DNA of 64,000 nt. Origin: Virgibacillus sp. NKC19-3. Lineage in GTDB: Bacteria; Bacillota; Bacilli; Bacillales; Amphibacillaceae. Of the stretch, positions 39,581-48,290 are shown in pieces (the stretch's first letter is position 1; each line of letters begins with the position of its first letter). Made by a program: the position numbers and the translations under genes. Below the pieces are notes generated by a model. The model was not told the origin of the DNA, did not search any database, and worked only from the letters and a program-made list of their open reading frames with translations. The stretch is from assembly GCF_019837165.1 (NCBI RefSeq), contig NZ_JAGYHC010000001.1, forward strand, positions 2,294,001 to 2,358,000, given 5' to 3'.

Positions 39581-40522
39581 TTACCTTTCTTCATTTAACA
39601 GTTTATCTAATGTGCCAATCCGGTAACCATTTTCCTTAATGTCTTTAATTAATGGGTCAAGCCCTTCTGCAATTGATTCAGTCGGGTGCATTAACACCGT
39701 GGCACCAGGGTGAAGTTTCTCATTTACTCGATTTATCATAACAGAAACAGAAGGATTCTTCCAATCAATTGTATCTACAGTCCAAAGAATCGTTTCCATG
39801 TGCAAATCATCTGCAACTTGAACAACCTGATCTGTATAATCTCCACTGGGGGGAGCAAACCATTTTGGAGCATCGCCAGTGATTGCTTTAATTATTTCAT
39901 TCGTTTGATTGATTTGCCTAGTATTTTCCTGCTGAGATAACCTGGACATATTTGGATGATTATATGCATGATTCCCAATAGTGTGGCCTTGTTCATCAAT
40001 CATTTCCACGAATTCAGCATTTTCCTGAGCCCATTGTCCTTCAAGAAAAAATGTTGCTTTGACATTATGTTCTTTTAGGATGTTCAATATATCCGGAATA
40101 TGTTCCGTTCCCCACGACACATTTATTAAAAATGCTACCATATCTTTTTCCGGATGGCCCCGGTATATAGGGGATACGTCTAAATCATTCAATCTTATTT
40201 CCGGAGGTATTTGTTCATACACAAGTAACGATTCATGAAATACACCTTCTTTTTTCATTTTTTCGTATGATGCGTCGATATTAACTTTCAAACCATTTCT
40301 TCCAGGTGTTTTTTTCCAAACAGTGTCAATATATGCATTTTGAGGAGGTAATGAGTAGTCGGAGCTTTTCGCTTGTATTTCTTGGTATAGGGTGTCGTTC
40401 GTTTTCATCACCTCAAATGTGTTTACTTCTGATATAAAAAAAGGATTATCATTCGGATTAAAAGCTAAAGCAACGATTAGAATAAATACACAAAAGTTAA
40501 CAGCTCTCTTGTAATGATGCAT
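39581..40522 (-). CDS. ylxY: YlxY polysaccharide-deacetylase-like sporulation protein
   Basis: NodB-fold protein, 313 residues, with an N-terminal hydrophobic helix (about 7-22) that should export or anchor it, then the deacetylase region (about 125-310). Metal motif 2 is intact (GNHAYNHP) and the C-terminal LMHPT is present, but motif 1, normally F-D-D-G, reads LINVSWG, so the catalytic aspartate is missing. I expect a non-canonical or inactive member with a spore-wall role, as in the YlxY family. It lies between pnp (past the intron) and mlpA. Confidence 0.87.
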   Translation of the reverse strand: MHHYKRAVNFCVFILIVALAFNPNDNPFFISEVNTFEVMKTNDTLYQEIQAKSSDYSLPPQNAYIDTVWKKTPGRNGLKVNIDASYEKMKKEGVFHESLLVYEQIPPEIRLNDLDVSPIYRGHPEKDMVAFLINVSWGTEHIPDILNILKEHNVKATFFLEGQWAQENAEFVEMIDEQGHTIGNHAYNHPNMSRLSQQENTRQINQTNEIIKAITGDAPKWFAPPSGDYTDQVVQVADDLHMETILWTVDTIDWKNPSVSVMINRVNEKLHPGATVLMHPTESIAEGLDPLIKDIKENGYRIGTLDKLLNEER

Positions 40523-40599
40523 ACCAATCCCCCCTGCGCTCCATTATATGACTGATAGGGACAGGGTATGATAAACGAATAGGATGGTTTGTCCCTATA

Positions 40600-40727
40600 A
40601 GGAACAAAAGCGCAGGAGTGTCTGTTTAAAAACGTAGAGATGAAAGCAATGGAACGGAGATTAGATGAATGGGACTTATCTCCAATAATCTTGATAAGTC
40701 AACGTGAATCTTATACGCAGAAAGAAA
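40600..40727 (+). repeat. R1 dispersed repeat, left half, cut at the intron boundary
   Basis: GAGATTAGATGA (40660-40671), GACTTATC, CCAATAAT and GTGAATCTTA occur in the same order and spacing as at 44904-44969 in the longest copy, with weaker similarity from about 40600. The similarity stops at about 40727, which is the 3' end of the group II intron. The right half, seen at 32985-33116 and in the longest copy, is absent. The 40523-40599 stretch before it shows nothing I recognise. Confidence 0.6.
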
Positions 40728-42610
40728 ATCGAGTAGGAGGAGGTGACTAACCTCCGACCTCTCACACCACCATACGTACGGTTCCGTATACGGCGGTTTC
40801 ATTTATGTCCAACGCTTCGTTAGATAGCTATTAGTTAGACTCTTCAAGCCTTGTTCTGACCAGTATTGGTCACCAAGTGCTCTATGCAAGATAGGGCTAT
40901 TGGCGGTTCGCCAATAGCTCTTTCTTGTGTTTGCCCATTCCCACGCTTTTCCTTTCTTGATTCCTTGTTTCACAAGATTCTTGTGTTTCGTTTTCACTTT
41001 CTTCCACTCTTTCCAACGTATCATTCGTAGACGTCTTCGAATCCATCCGTCGAGTTCCTTGAATATCGTAGGTGTTTCTGCTAACTGGTAGTATCCCAGC
41101 CAGCCTGCGAGATATTGATTCAGTTTCTCGATTCTGTCCCCCATATTCATGGATTTCTTTCGAGACGTTAATTCTCGGATTCGTCGCTTGAAACGTTTGA
41201 TGCTCTCTTTCGCAATCCGTATCTTGGGATTTTCCTTATGAAAGGTGAATGAGAATCCAAGGAATTTACGTTTCCATGGGCGGTCTACCGCACTTTTCTC
41301 TTTATTGACTTCCAATTTCATCTTCTTCTCTATAAAGTTGGTGATACTTTCCATTATTCGGTGTCCTGCCCTTTTCGAACGGACATAAATATGAAAGTCA
41401 TCCGCATAGCGCACGAAATGGAGTCCTCTTTTCTCTAACTCTTTGTCCAGTTCATCCAGGACAATGTTTGAGAGAAGCGGACTTAACGGTCCGCCCTGAG
41501 ACGCTCCTTCTGTATTCGGATGTACCACTCCGTCTTCCATGATTCCTGCTTGCAGGAATCTGCGGATAAGCTGAAGGACTTTCGGGTCTTTGACCCTCCG
41601 ACTTAGCGTCCGCATCAAACGGTCGTGGTTTACTTTATCGAAGAATTTCTCTAAATCCATATCAATCACCCAGCGATATCCGTCCTTCATGTATGCCCTA
41701 GCTTTCCTTACAGCGTCGTGACCTCGACGCTTTGGGCGGAAGCCATAGCTATTTTCCGAGAAGGTCGGGTCATATATCGTGGTGAGCACTTGTGCGATGG
41801 CTTGTTGGATAAATCGGTCTAACACGGTGGGAATACCCAGTTTCCTCATACCGCCGCCTTCTTTACGGATTTTGTAATGGCGGACAGGCTGAGGATAGTA
41901 GGTTCCTGTTTCCAGTTGTTCCCGAATAGAAGCCCAGTGTTCAACGATATGCGCTCGTAAGTTTTGTACGGGCATTCCATCAACTCCGTGACTTCCTTTA
42001 TTGCGCTCTACACGATGCAGAGCTGTCATTAAGTTTTCCCGTGATAGGATTTGTTCCAACATGTTATCTAACTCCTGCGTGAATTGTCCTTTCTTCTTGT
42101 GTGGCAATGTCTCTCAGCCCTTCTAATGTCCCCGCGGGATTCACCGCTTCTTCCATTAGGAAGGTTTTCATGTTTCTGCTTCTTCGAGTATTGCGTACGC
42201 AAAGTGGCAATTCTCCTTAAATGATTCAGCCCTTCCCAGATATTCTAGAAGTATCTGGTACTACGGCTTCGGCTGACTTCTGATAGTTCAGTGAACATTC
42301 GCATGTTCAGTTACGGCATGTGTACCGCGTTTCTATCAGACCTCCCAGGGTAAGTACACACTCTTCCTCCCCATATCCCTTCTTCATTTACTCTATGCAC
42401 CCTTTGGCAGTAAGGGCTTTGACTTGTTATGCAGTCTCACCCAAGTACATCTAGCCTTCTATGAAGTTCGTGTTCCTAAGGGCGGGGATTTGCCGCCGAC
42501 TTCCTTCAGATTCTGGGTCACCCCAGACACCCTTGTCTTGAGCTAACCACTACTACTGCCTTCGTGATTCGGGACTTTAACCCTAGAGAATGTGCACATG
42601 CCTGGCACAC
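40728..42610 (-). mobile_element. Group IIC intron with maturase, inserted after the pnp terminator
   Basis: The RNA on the minus strand begins GTGTGCC at 42610. It continues with conserved ribozyme blocks I recognise from the Oceanobacillus iheyensis group IIC intron (GGGTTAAAGTCCCGAAT, GAAGGCAGTAGTAG, CAAGGGTGTC, AGGAACACGAACTTCAT). Domain V lies near 40800-40765 (ACCGCCGTATACGGAAC) and domain VI ends CTACTCGAT at about 40728. The 5' exon is exactly the pnp terminator hairpin plus TTTTTTAT, the insertion site typical of class C introns. The non-coding parts (42063-42610, 40728-40802) hold the ribozyme domains. End positions could be off by one or two bases. Confidence 0.92.
40803..42062 (-). 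CDS. ltrA: Group II intron reverse transcriptase/maturase
   Basis: Intron-encoded protein that helps splicing and reverse-transcribes the intron into new sites. The 419 residues have the RT blocks YGFRPKRRGHDAVRKA, DMDLEKFFDKVNH, GGPLSPLLSNIVLDELD and the active site YADD, followed by the maturase domain (LTSRKKSMNMGDRIEKLNQYLAGWLGYY). I see no HNH endonuclease domain, as expected for class C. AGGAG precedes the ATG at 42062; a TTG at 42107 is the alternative start. No stop or frameshift, so the element may still be mobile. Confidence 0.94.
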   Translation of the reverse strand: MLEQILSRENLMTALHRVERNKGSHGVDGMPVQNLRAHIVEHWASIREQLETGTYYPQPVRHYKIRKEGGGMRKLGIPTVLDRFIQQAIAQVLTTIYDPTFSENSYGFRPKRRGHDAVRKARAYMKDGYRWVIDMDLEKFFDKVNHDRLMRTLSRRVKDPKVLQLIRRFLQAGIMEDGVVHPNTEGASQGGPLSPLLSNIVLDELDKELEKRGLHFVRYADDFHIYVRSKRAGHRIMESITNFIEKKMKLEVNKEKSAVDRPWKRKFLGFSFTFHKENPKIRIAKESIKRFKRRIRELTSRKKSMNMGDRIEKLNQYLAGWLGYYQLAETPTIFKELDGWIRRRLRMIRWKEWKKVKTKHKNLVKQGIKKGKAWEWANTRKSYWRTANSPILHRALGDQYWSEQGLKSLTNSYLTKRWT

Positions 42611-42639
42611 ATAAAAAAGAAACTGGTTTGCCAGCTTCT
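42611..42639 (-). terminator. pnp terminator, target site of the intron
   Basis: A nine-base stem (42618-42626 with 42631-42639, one mismatched or wobble position) and a T run on the minus strand, 14 bases past the pnp stop. The intron starts one base beyond TTTTTTAT. Confidence 0.85.
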
Positions 42640-42653
42640 TGTTTCATTTAATC

Positions 42654-44768
42654 TTATGATTTTGCTTCTTGCTGTTTTTCCTTTTCTTCTTTTAGAACTG
42701 CTTTTCGAGAAAGGTTTATCCGTCCCTGATTATCAATTTCTTTTACCTTCACCATTATTTCATCCCCGATGGAAACAACATCTTCTACTTTGTTTGTTCT
42801 TTCTTCCTGTAGTTCGGAGATATGAACGAGACCGTCTTTGCCTTTAAACAATTCTACAAAAGCCCCGAATTTTTCAATGCGTTTTACTGTACCTAAATAC
42901 ATTTCACCAACTTCAACTTCTCTCACAAGGTCGTCAATAATCTGTTTCGCCTTCTCATTCATAGAGGCATCTGTTGATGAAATAAAGACACCGCCGTCCT
43001 GTTCAATATCAATTTTAACCCCGGTTTCCTCAATAATTTTATTAATTTGTTTACCGCTTGGTCCAATAACAGATCGAATCTTATCTGGATTAATATGCAT
43101 GGTTAAAATTTTAGGTGCATATTGGGAGAGTTCAGTTTTAGGTTGTTTAATTGTAGCCAACATTGATTCTAGAATATGCATGCGGCCTATTTTCGCTTGG
43201 TGTAATGCTTCTTTTAAAATCTCTTTAGAAAGGCCTTCAATTTTAATATCCATTTGTAATGCAGTAACACCTTGTTCAGTACCGGCAACTTTAAAGTCCA
43301 TATCACCTAAAGCATCTTCCATACCTTGAATATCCGATAATATAGAATAGTCATCTCCAGATTTAACAAGCCCCATTGCAATCCCGGCGACTGGTGCTTT
43401 AATAGGCACACCTGCATCCATCATAGCAAGCGTACTTGCACAAATACTTGCCTGTGATGTAGAACCATTGGATTCCAATACCTCTGACACCAAGCGAATG
43501 GTATATGGAAATTCCTTTTCGGACGGAACAACTTTTTCAAGTGCCCTTTCTCCCAACGCTCCATGTCCAATTTCACGGCGACCAGGGCCCCTAATAGGTC
43601 CGGTTTCACCAACACTGTATTGCGGAAAATTATAATGGTGCATGAACCGTTTGGACTCTTCCAAATCCAGTCCATCCAATATTTGAACATCTCCTAATGC
43701 TCCAAGGGTACAAATACTCAGTGCCTGGGTTTGTCCGCGTGTAAAAAGACCGGAACCATGAGTTCTCGGAAGAACTTTAATCCGTGATGACAATGGGCGA
43801 ATTTCATCAAGTTTACGACCATCCGGACGTATCTTTTCTTTCGTTATTAGACGACGTACCTCTTCTTTGACTATTTTATCAAGAGCAGATTTCACTTGTG
43901 AAATAATTTCAGGTTCTTCTTCCTCATATTTCTCAAGAACTTCATCTTTCACTACATCTATTGCTTCTTCTCTTGCGTGTTTCTCTTGCACTTGAATTGC
44001 TGCAACCATTTTTTCCTTTGCTTCAGCCTCTACTTTTGCAACAATTTCTTCATCTGATTCAAATAAGGAAACCTCTGATTTTGGCGCACCTGCAGCCTCT
44101 ATGATATCTTCTTGAAATGCAACCAAACGTTGAATTTCCTTATGACCATACATAATTGCTTCAAGCATTGTCTCTTCAGGAACTTCCTCTGCTCCAGCCT
44201 CTACCATATTAATTGCATCTTTCGTTCCAGCTACTGTTAAGTCAATATCGCTTTTTTCTTCCTGCTCCACACTGGGATTGATAATAAACTCCCCATCAAC
44301 CCGTCCGATTTTAACACCTGCAATTGGTTCGGCGAATGGGATATCTGAAATACTTAACGCAATGGATGAGCCAGTCATTGCTGCCATTTCAGACGAACAA
44401 TCCTGATCAACACTCATTACCGTTGAAATAACTTGGACCTCATTTCTGAACCCATCCGGAAATAATGGACGTATAGGACGGTCGATTAGTCGAGAAGTTA
44501 AGGTTGCCTTCTCACTAGGCCTCCCCTCTCGTTTGATAAATCCTCCAGGAATTTTGCCCACTGCATACAAACGTTCTTCATAGTTTACCGTTAATGGGAA
44601 AAATGGAAGATCCTTTGGTTGTTTTGATGCTGTTGCTGCAGTTAATACTGAGGTGTCTCCATAATGAATCATACATGCTCCATTTGCTTGTTTAGCCAGC
44701 TCTCCTATTTCGACAGTAAACGGTTTACCTGCAATCTCTGTAGAAAAAACTTGTTTTTCTTCTGACAT
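42654..44768 (-). CDS. pnp: Polyribonucleotide nucleotidyltransferase (PNPase)
   Basis: 3'-5' phosphorolytic exonuclease of mRNA decay. The 704-residue protein has two RNase PH-type domains with an alpha-helical domain between them, [14 protein letters not shown] and [19 protein letters not shown], then a KH domain ([15 protein letters not shown]) and a C-terminal S1 domain ([17 protein letters not shown]). AAAGGAG precedes the ATG. It is a single-gene unit here: own promoter, own terminator, R1 repeat upstream and intron downstream. In B. subtilis pnpA also follows rpsO. Confidence 0.97.
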   Translation of the reverse strand: MSEEKQVFSTEIAGKPFTVEIGELAKQANGACMIHYGDTSVLTAATASKQPKDLPFFPLTVNYEERLYAVGKIPGGFIKREGRPSEKATLTSRLIDRPIRPLFPDGFRNEVQVISTVMSVDQDCSSEMAAMTGSSIALSISDIPFAEPIAGVKIGRVDGEFIINPSVEQEEKSDIDLTVAGTKDAINMVEAGAEEVPEETMLEAIMYGHKEIQRLVAFQEDIIEAAGAPKSEVSLFESDEEIVAKVEAEAKEKMVAAIQVQEKHAREEAIDVVKDEVLEKYEEEEPEIISQVKSALDKIVKEEVRRLITKEKIRPDGRKLDEIRPLSSRIKVLPRTHGSGLFTRGQTQALSICTLGALGDVQILDGLDLEESKRFMHHYNFPQYSVGETGPIRGPGRREIGHGALGERALEKVVPSEKEFPYTIRLVSEVLESNGSTSQASICASTLAMMDAGVPIKAPVAGIAMGLVKSGDDYSILSDIQGMEDALGDMDFKVAGTEQGVTALQMDIKIEGLSKEILKEALHQAKIGRMHILESMLATIKQPKTELSQYAPKILTMHINPDKIRSVIGPSGKQINKIIEETGVKIDIEQDGGVFISSTDASMNEKAKQIIDDLVREVEVGEMYLGTVKRIEKFGAFVELFKGKDGLVHISELQEERTNKVEDVVSIGDEIMVKVKEIDNQGRINLSRKAVLKEEKEKQQEAKS

Positions 44769-44804
44769 TCGTTATGATACTCCTTTCACTAAACATTCTT
44801 CTCT

Positions 44805-44833
44805 ATTTTATAGTTTATAAGCAGGAATGTAAA
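44805..44833 (-). promoter_or_regulatory. Sigma-A promoter of pnp
   Basis: On the minus strand TTTACA (44833-44828), 17 bases, TAAAAT (44810-44805), about 37 bases before the pnp ATG. Confidence 0.7.
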
Positions 44834-44854
44834 TTTTATGTAGTTAAAATATAA

Positions 44855-45190
44855 ACAAAGGCGGAAACGCCCGGTTAGCAACGTACAAACTGAAGCATTC
44901 CGCAGAGATTAGATGAACCTGACTTATCACACCAATAATGGCGAAATTCCAAGTGAATCTTACGCTTGGAAAGCGAAAAGGAAACATCCCCCTGCATCAA
45001 GGGACCGTGAGTTGGCTGGCAAGGCCGTTCTTAGTCGGCCTTCCTTTACCAAGGAACCGATGCCCGCTTATCGTAATGAAAGATGCACAAATTTAGGGCT
45101 GCGCTAACGCTCGTCCCACCAAAAACATCTGCTAGTTGCTGGGCGCTGGAGCCAGACGCGGCTTAGATAGTTACTGAATTATCTACAACC
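44855..45190 (+). repeat. R1 dispersed repeat, longest copy
   Basis: This stretch of about 330 bases occupies most of the 483-base gap between rpsO and pnp. Parts of it recur at 40600-40727 (left half) and 32985-33116 (right half). Its ends can pair: CGCCC and AGCAAC (44868-44872, 44877-44882) with GTTGCT and GGGCG (45135-45145), and an inner hairpin has arms AAGGCCG and CGGCCTT near 45021-45043. Short open frames inside show no protein character. It looks like a structured non-coding or MITE-like element; orientation is arbitrary. Confidence 0.7.
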
Positions 45191-45216
45191 ACAAAATTCT
45201 ATACTTTCCTAGGCTA

Positions 45217-45244
45217 CAAAAAAAGCAGGATTCCTCCTGCTTTT
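45217..45244 (-). terminator. Terminator after rpsO
   Basis: AAAAGCAGG and CCTGCTTTT arms (within 45221-45244) with TTT following on the minus strand, eight bases past the rpsO stop. Confidence 0.9.
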
Positions 45245-45251
45245 GTAACTA

Positions 45252-45521
45252 TTATCGACGTAATCCCAGATTTTTAATTAAATCACGATAACGGATAATG
45301 TCTTTATTACGCAGATAATTTAATAAATTACGACGTTTACCGACCATTTTCAAAAGACCGCGACGTGAATGATGATCTTTTTTATGAACACGTAAATGTT
45401 CATTTAATTTGGTTATTTCTTCAGTAAGCACTGCAATTTGTACTTCTGGAGAACCAGTGTCATTTTCATGAACTTTATATTCATTAATAATTTCATTCTT
45501 GCGTTCTTGTGTGATAGCCAT
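45252..45521 (-). CDS. rpsO: 30S ribosomal protein S15
   Basis: S15 binds the central domain of 16S rRNA early in 30S assembly. The 89 residues are typical: [20 protein letters not shown] at the start and [18 protein letters not shown] in the middle. AGGAGGTGAGCCAG precedes the ATG at 45521. It has its own sigma-A promoter and a leader of about 85 bases that probably carries the S15 autoregulatory fold. Confidence 0.97.
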   Translation of the reverse strand: MAITQERKNEIINEYKVHENDTGSPEVQIAVLTEEITKLNEHLRVHKKDHHSRRGLLKMVGKRRNLLNYLRNKDIIRYRDLIKNLGLRR

Positions 45522-45606
45522 CTGGCTCACCTCCTAATCATAAATTATATCCCCAGTTCCCTAGCAAACGCCGGAGTTACGATTTGCCAAGCAATGGTTT
45601 TACGTT
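45522..45606 (-). promoter_or_regulatory. rpsO 5' leader, likely S15 autoregulatory structure
   Basis: The leader between the rpsO promoter and ATG contains GCAAA and TTTGC arms around TCGTAACTCCGGCG, ending next to the ribosome site. S15 represses its own mRNA by binding the leader in many bacteria, including Geobacillus. I infer the same here from position and pairing, without a full fold. Confidence 0.45.
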
Positions 45607-45610
45607 GATA

Positions 45611-45639
45611 ATCATAACGCTTTTTCGTAGAAATTGCAA
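45611..45639 (-). promoter_or_regulatory. Sigma-A promoter of rpsO
   Basis: On the minus strand TTGCAA (45639-45634), 17 bases, TATGAT (45616-45611), downstream of the ribF stop. Confidence 0.75.
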
Positions 45640-45665
45640 GTAAAAATGAGAATAATCCTTTGAAT

Positions 45666-46610
45666 TTAGCCTTTTTCTGAGAAAAAAGCTCGTATATTCT
45701 TTTCATCCGTAGCCATTTGATTAATTAGAGTTGCGGCACCATCAAATTTCTCTTCATCCCGAATGTACTTATGCCATTCTATCTGTAATGTTTCACCATA
45801 AAGGTTATTGTCATAGTCAAATATATGCACTTCAACAGACAAATCCTTTCGATCTGCAGTAAAGGTTGGATTTGTACCAATACTAGCCATTCCGTCATAG
45901 AACTCATTGTTATGACAGATTCTAACTGCATATACGCCGATTTTTGGTAATAAAGCATCCGTATTAATCCGTAAATTAGCGGTAGGATAGCCGATCTCTC
46001 GCCCGCGGTGATCACCTTTGACAACAGTACCGTAAAATGCAAGGGGTCTGCCTAACAATGTATGTACCCCTTGGACATTTCCGGCTTTAAGTAGATTTCT
46101 TATGTGGGTTGAGCTGATCTTCTCTTCATTCAACATTACTTTATCGACTGTGGTGTACGTAAACATCCCCCTGGTATGCTCATGAAGATTGCCCATGTTC
46201 CCTTGTCCTTTATGGCCATAGGAATAATCGAAGCCTGCAACTAAATGTTTTATATTTAACCCGATGATAAAATGATCAATAAACGCTTGGGGGGATAAAG
46301 AAGATAATTCTTTATTAAATTCAATTATAAAAAGTCGATCGACACCAAGTCCTTGCAAAATCTTTTTCTTTTCTCTTAATGGTGTAATATATTTCACGTG
46401 TTGTGTACCCTTTTTTAATACAACAGAGGGATGTGGGTGAAACGTAATCACTGCACTTTCCATACCCTTTTGTTTTGCCTCTTCGACTGCTGTTTCAATT
46501 ACTTTTTGATGTCCCTTATGTACACCATCAAAAAATCCAATCGCACTAACCATACGAGGTAATTCATCTAATCCCAGTGTGTGAGGGTATGTTAGTTGAA
46601 TCGTTCTCAT
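45666..46610 (-). CDS. ribF: Bifunctional riboflavin kinase/FMN adenylyltransferase
   Basis: Makes FMN and FAD from riboflavin (ribC in B. subtilis). The 314 residues have the N-terminal FAD synthetase nucleotidyl-transferase domain with IGFFDGVHKGHQKVI (about 24-38) and FDYSYGHKGQGN, and the C-terminal riboflavin kinase domain with HRGREIGYPTANLR. It follows truB by 22 bases, as in Bacillus. Confidence 0.96.
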   Translation of the reverse strand: MRTIQLTYPHTLGLDELPRMVSAIGFFDGVHKGHQKVIETAVEEAKQKGMESAVITFHPHPSVVLKKGTQHVKYITPLREKKKILQGLGVDRLFIIEFNKELSSLSPQAFIDHFIIGLNIKHLVAGFDYSYGHKGQGNMGNLHEHTRGMFTYTTVDKVMLNEEKISSTHIRNLLKAGNVQGVHTLLGRPLAFYGTVVKGDHRGREIGYPTANLRINTDALLPKIGVYAVRICHNNEFYDGMASIGTNPTFTADRKDLSVEVHIFDYDNNLYGETLQIEWHKYIRDEEKFDGAATLINQMATDEKNIRAFFSEKG

Positions 46611-46632
46611 AAGTATTCACCTACGCTTTTTC

Positions 46633-47535
46633 TCATCCATGAAAGACGCGAACTGGTTTCATTTGTTCCGGCTTTTGGGGATGTATTTGATAGATTGCTA
46701 ATAGCTGCTGATCATGCATAACGACAAAAGGATCTGTAGTTAATTTATGGTTTGACTTTGATATTTTTTGGCCATGGTAAACGCGACGTTTTGTTTCTTC
46801 GCCTACATATAGAATATCCAAGTGATCCAGTCCTTTAATCATAGGCAATAATAATTGATCTTGTCGATTATGTTTTGCAGCTTCTTCAATAATAGAAAAC
46901 GTTACTGTATGCTTCTTTGTAAATGAAGCAGATGTTGTTCGTACTAAATCTGACATATGTGCAGGATATCCTAGACACTTCCCAATATCAACACATAATG
47001 TCCGTATATACGTGCCTTTTGAGCAAACTATTTCTATGCTAAATCGGTTTTTTTCTTTTTCTTCTGCTTTTAAAGGTAATTGGTTTAATTCATAGATGAT
47101 AATTTCTCTTACAGGCCGTTTAATTTCTTCACCTGCTCTTGCATATTCATACAGTTTTTTACCATTTACTTTTACAGCAGAATACATTGGCGGAACTTGC
47201 TTAATTGTTCCTCTAAATGATTGTAGCACATTTTCTATTCTTTTTTCAGAAGGAAAGTCAATTACTGATTTTTTATCAACTATAGACCCATGTCTATCCT
47301 CTGTATCTGTTGATTGGCCCAACGCTACTTTTGCAACATAGCCTTTCTTTGTTTCGGTTAAATATGGGACAATTTTGGTTGCCTCTCCAATACATATAGG
47401 AAGTACCCCTTCAACTTCAGGGTCCAGGGTGCCAGTGTGACCGACTTTTTTTGTTTTAAAAATCTTTCGTATTTGCACAACGCAATCATGTGACGTCAAG
47501 CCCTTTGGCTTCCATAATGGTAATATACCATTCAT
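46633..47535 (-). CDS. truB: tRNA pseudouridine-55 synthase TruB
   Basis: Converts U55 in the T-loop of tRNAs to pseudouridine. The 300-residue protein has NGILPLWKPKGLTSHDCV at the start, the catalytic aspartate in GHTGTLDPEVEG (D38), and KGTYIRTLCVDIG in the middle. It lies in the conserved nusA-infB-rbfA-truB-ribF run, after a hairpin that could limit readthrough from rbfA. Confidence 0.96.
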   Translation of the reverse strand: MNGILPLWKPKGLTSHDCVVQIRKIFKTKKVGHTGTLDPEVEGVLPICIGEATKIVPYLTETKKGYVAKVALGQSTDTEDRHGSIVDKKSVIDFPSEKRIENVLQSFRGTIKQVPPMYSAVKVNGKKLYEYARAGEEIKRPVREIIIYELNQLPLKAEEKEKNRFSIEIVCSKGTYIRTLCVDIGKCLGYPAHMSDLVRTTSASFTKKHTVTFSIIEEAAKHNRQDQLLLPMIKGLDHLDILYVGEETKRRVYHGQKISKSNHKLTTDPFVVMHDQQLLAIYQIHPQKPEQMKPVRVFHG

Positions 47536-47570
47536 TTCTTAAAACCTCCAAAACGCATTTACGTGTATGG

Positions 47571-47607
47571 AAAAAACCTGACTCACTTAAGTTTGAGTCA
47601 GATTTTT
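47571..47607 (-). terminator. Terminator or attenuator between rbfA and truB
   Basis: CTGACTCA and TGAGTCAG arms (47578-47585 with 47594-47601) followed on the minus strand by GTTTTTT. Within an operon this probably reduces, not ends, downstream expression. Confidence 0.8.
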
Positions 47608-47617
47608 TGGAAAGTGA

Positions 47618-47959
47618 CTATTTATTTAGCTCACGCAGAATCGTTTCTATACGATTACCATGATCAAAAGCTTCATCAAACTCAAACATTAATTCAGGTG
47701 TTTTACGTAATCGGATTCGCTGCCCGATTTCCGAACGGATAAATCCTTTCGCCTTTGAAAGACCTAAAAGGGTATCATGTTTTTGCTGTTCATCACCAAG
47801 CACAGATATAAATATTGTTGCTTGCTGGAGGTCACCTGTTACTTCAACATCCATAACGGTAACAAATCCGATTCGCGGATCTTTTAACTTTTGGGTGAAA
47901 ATTTCACCTAACTCTTTCTTCATTTGCTCTGCTACGCGATTTGCACGTACATCTGACAT
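47618..47959 (-). CDS. rbfA: Ribosome-binding factor A
   Basis: RbfA helps mature the 5' end of 16S rRNA in 30S assembly. The 113 residues form the KH-like fold with [37 protein letters not shown] and a C-terminal [14 protein letters not shown]. The ATG at 47959 has a correctly spaced AGGTG; the ATG three codons upstream sits too close to it. Confidence 0.95.
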   Translation of the reverse strand: MSDVRANRVAEQMKKELGEIFTQKLKDPRIGFVTVMDVEVTGDLQQATIFISVLGDEQQKHDTLLGLSKAKGFIRSEIGQRIRLRKTPELMFEFDEAFDHGNRIETILRELNK

Positions 47960-48011
47960 TTCATTCACCTCGCTCTTAAGGAAAAGCTTTTATCGCTAGT
48001 GTAACCTGAAC

Positions 48012-48290
48012 TTACACACGCTCTACATCTGTAATAGTACGTTCCAGTTCTGCATACGAATCAATGACGCGCAGCACTTCCTGTATTGTCTGTTCGGCAT
48101 GTGTATGGCTGGTAGAGATTGTAACAATCCCAAGTTTCGTTCGTTGCCATAAATCATGATAATCCAATTCTGTAATGGCTACATTAAAATTATTTCGTAG
48201 TTTAGCCATTAAACGCTTGATAATTGATCGTTTCGATTTAAGCGAATGGCCTTCATACATCATACATTCGACTTCCGCATACATCATCAT
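48012..48290 (-). CDS. ylxP: YlxP family protein (DUF503)
   Basis: The 92-residue protein has the DUF503 pattern ([27 protein letters not shown]). It is a conserved neighbour of infB and rbfA; a B. subtilis homologue has been linked to ribosome assembly, though its role remains thinly described. Its ATG overlaps the infB stop by four bases. Confidence 0.9.
   Translation of the reverse strand: MMMYAEVECMMYEGHSLKSKRSIIKRLMAKLRNNFNVAITELDYHDLWQRTKLGIVTISTSHTHAEQTIQEVLRVIDSYAELERTITDVERV

Noticed and set aside
44913-45107. Short plus-strand open frame inside the R1 repeat
   Set aside because: It is within a repeat whose other copies do not keep the frame; likely a spurious 'hypothetical protein'.
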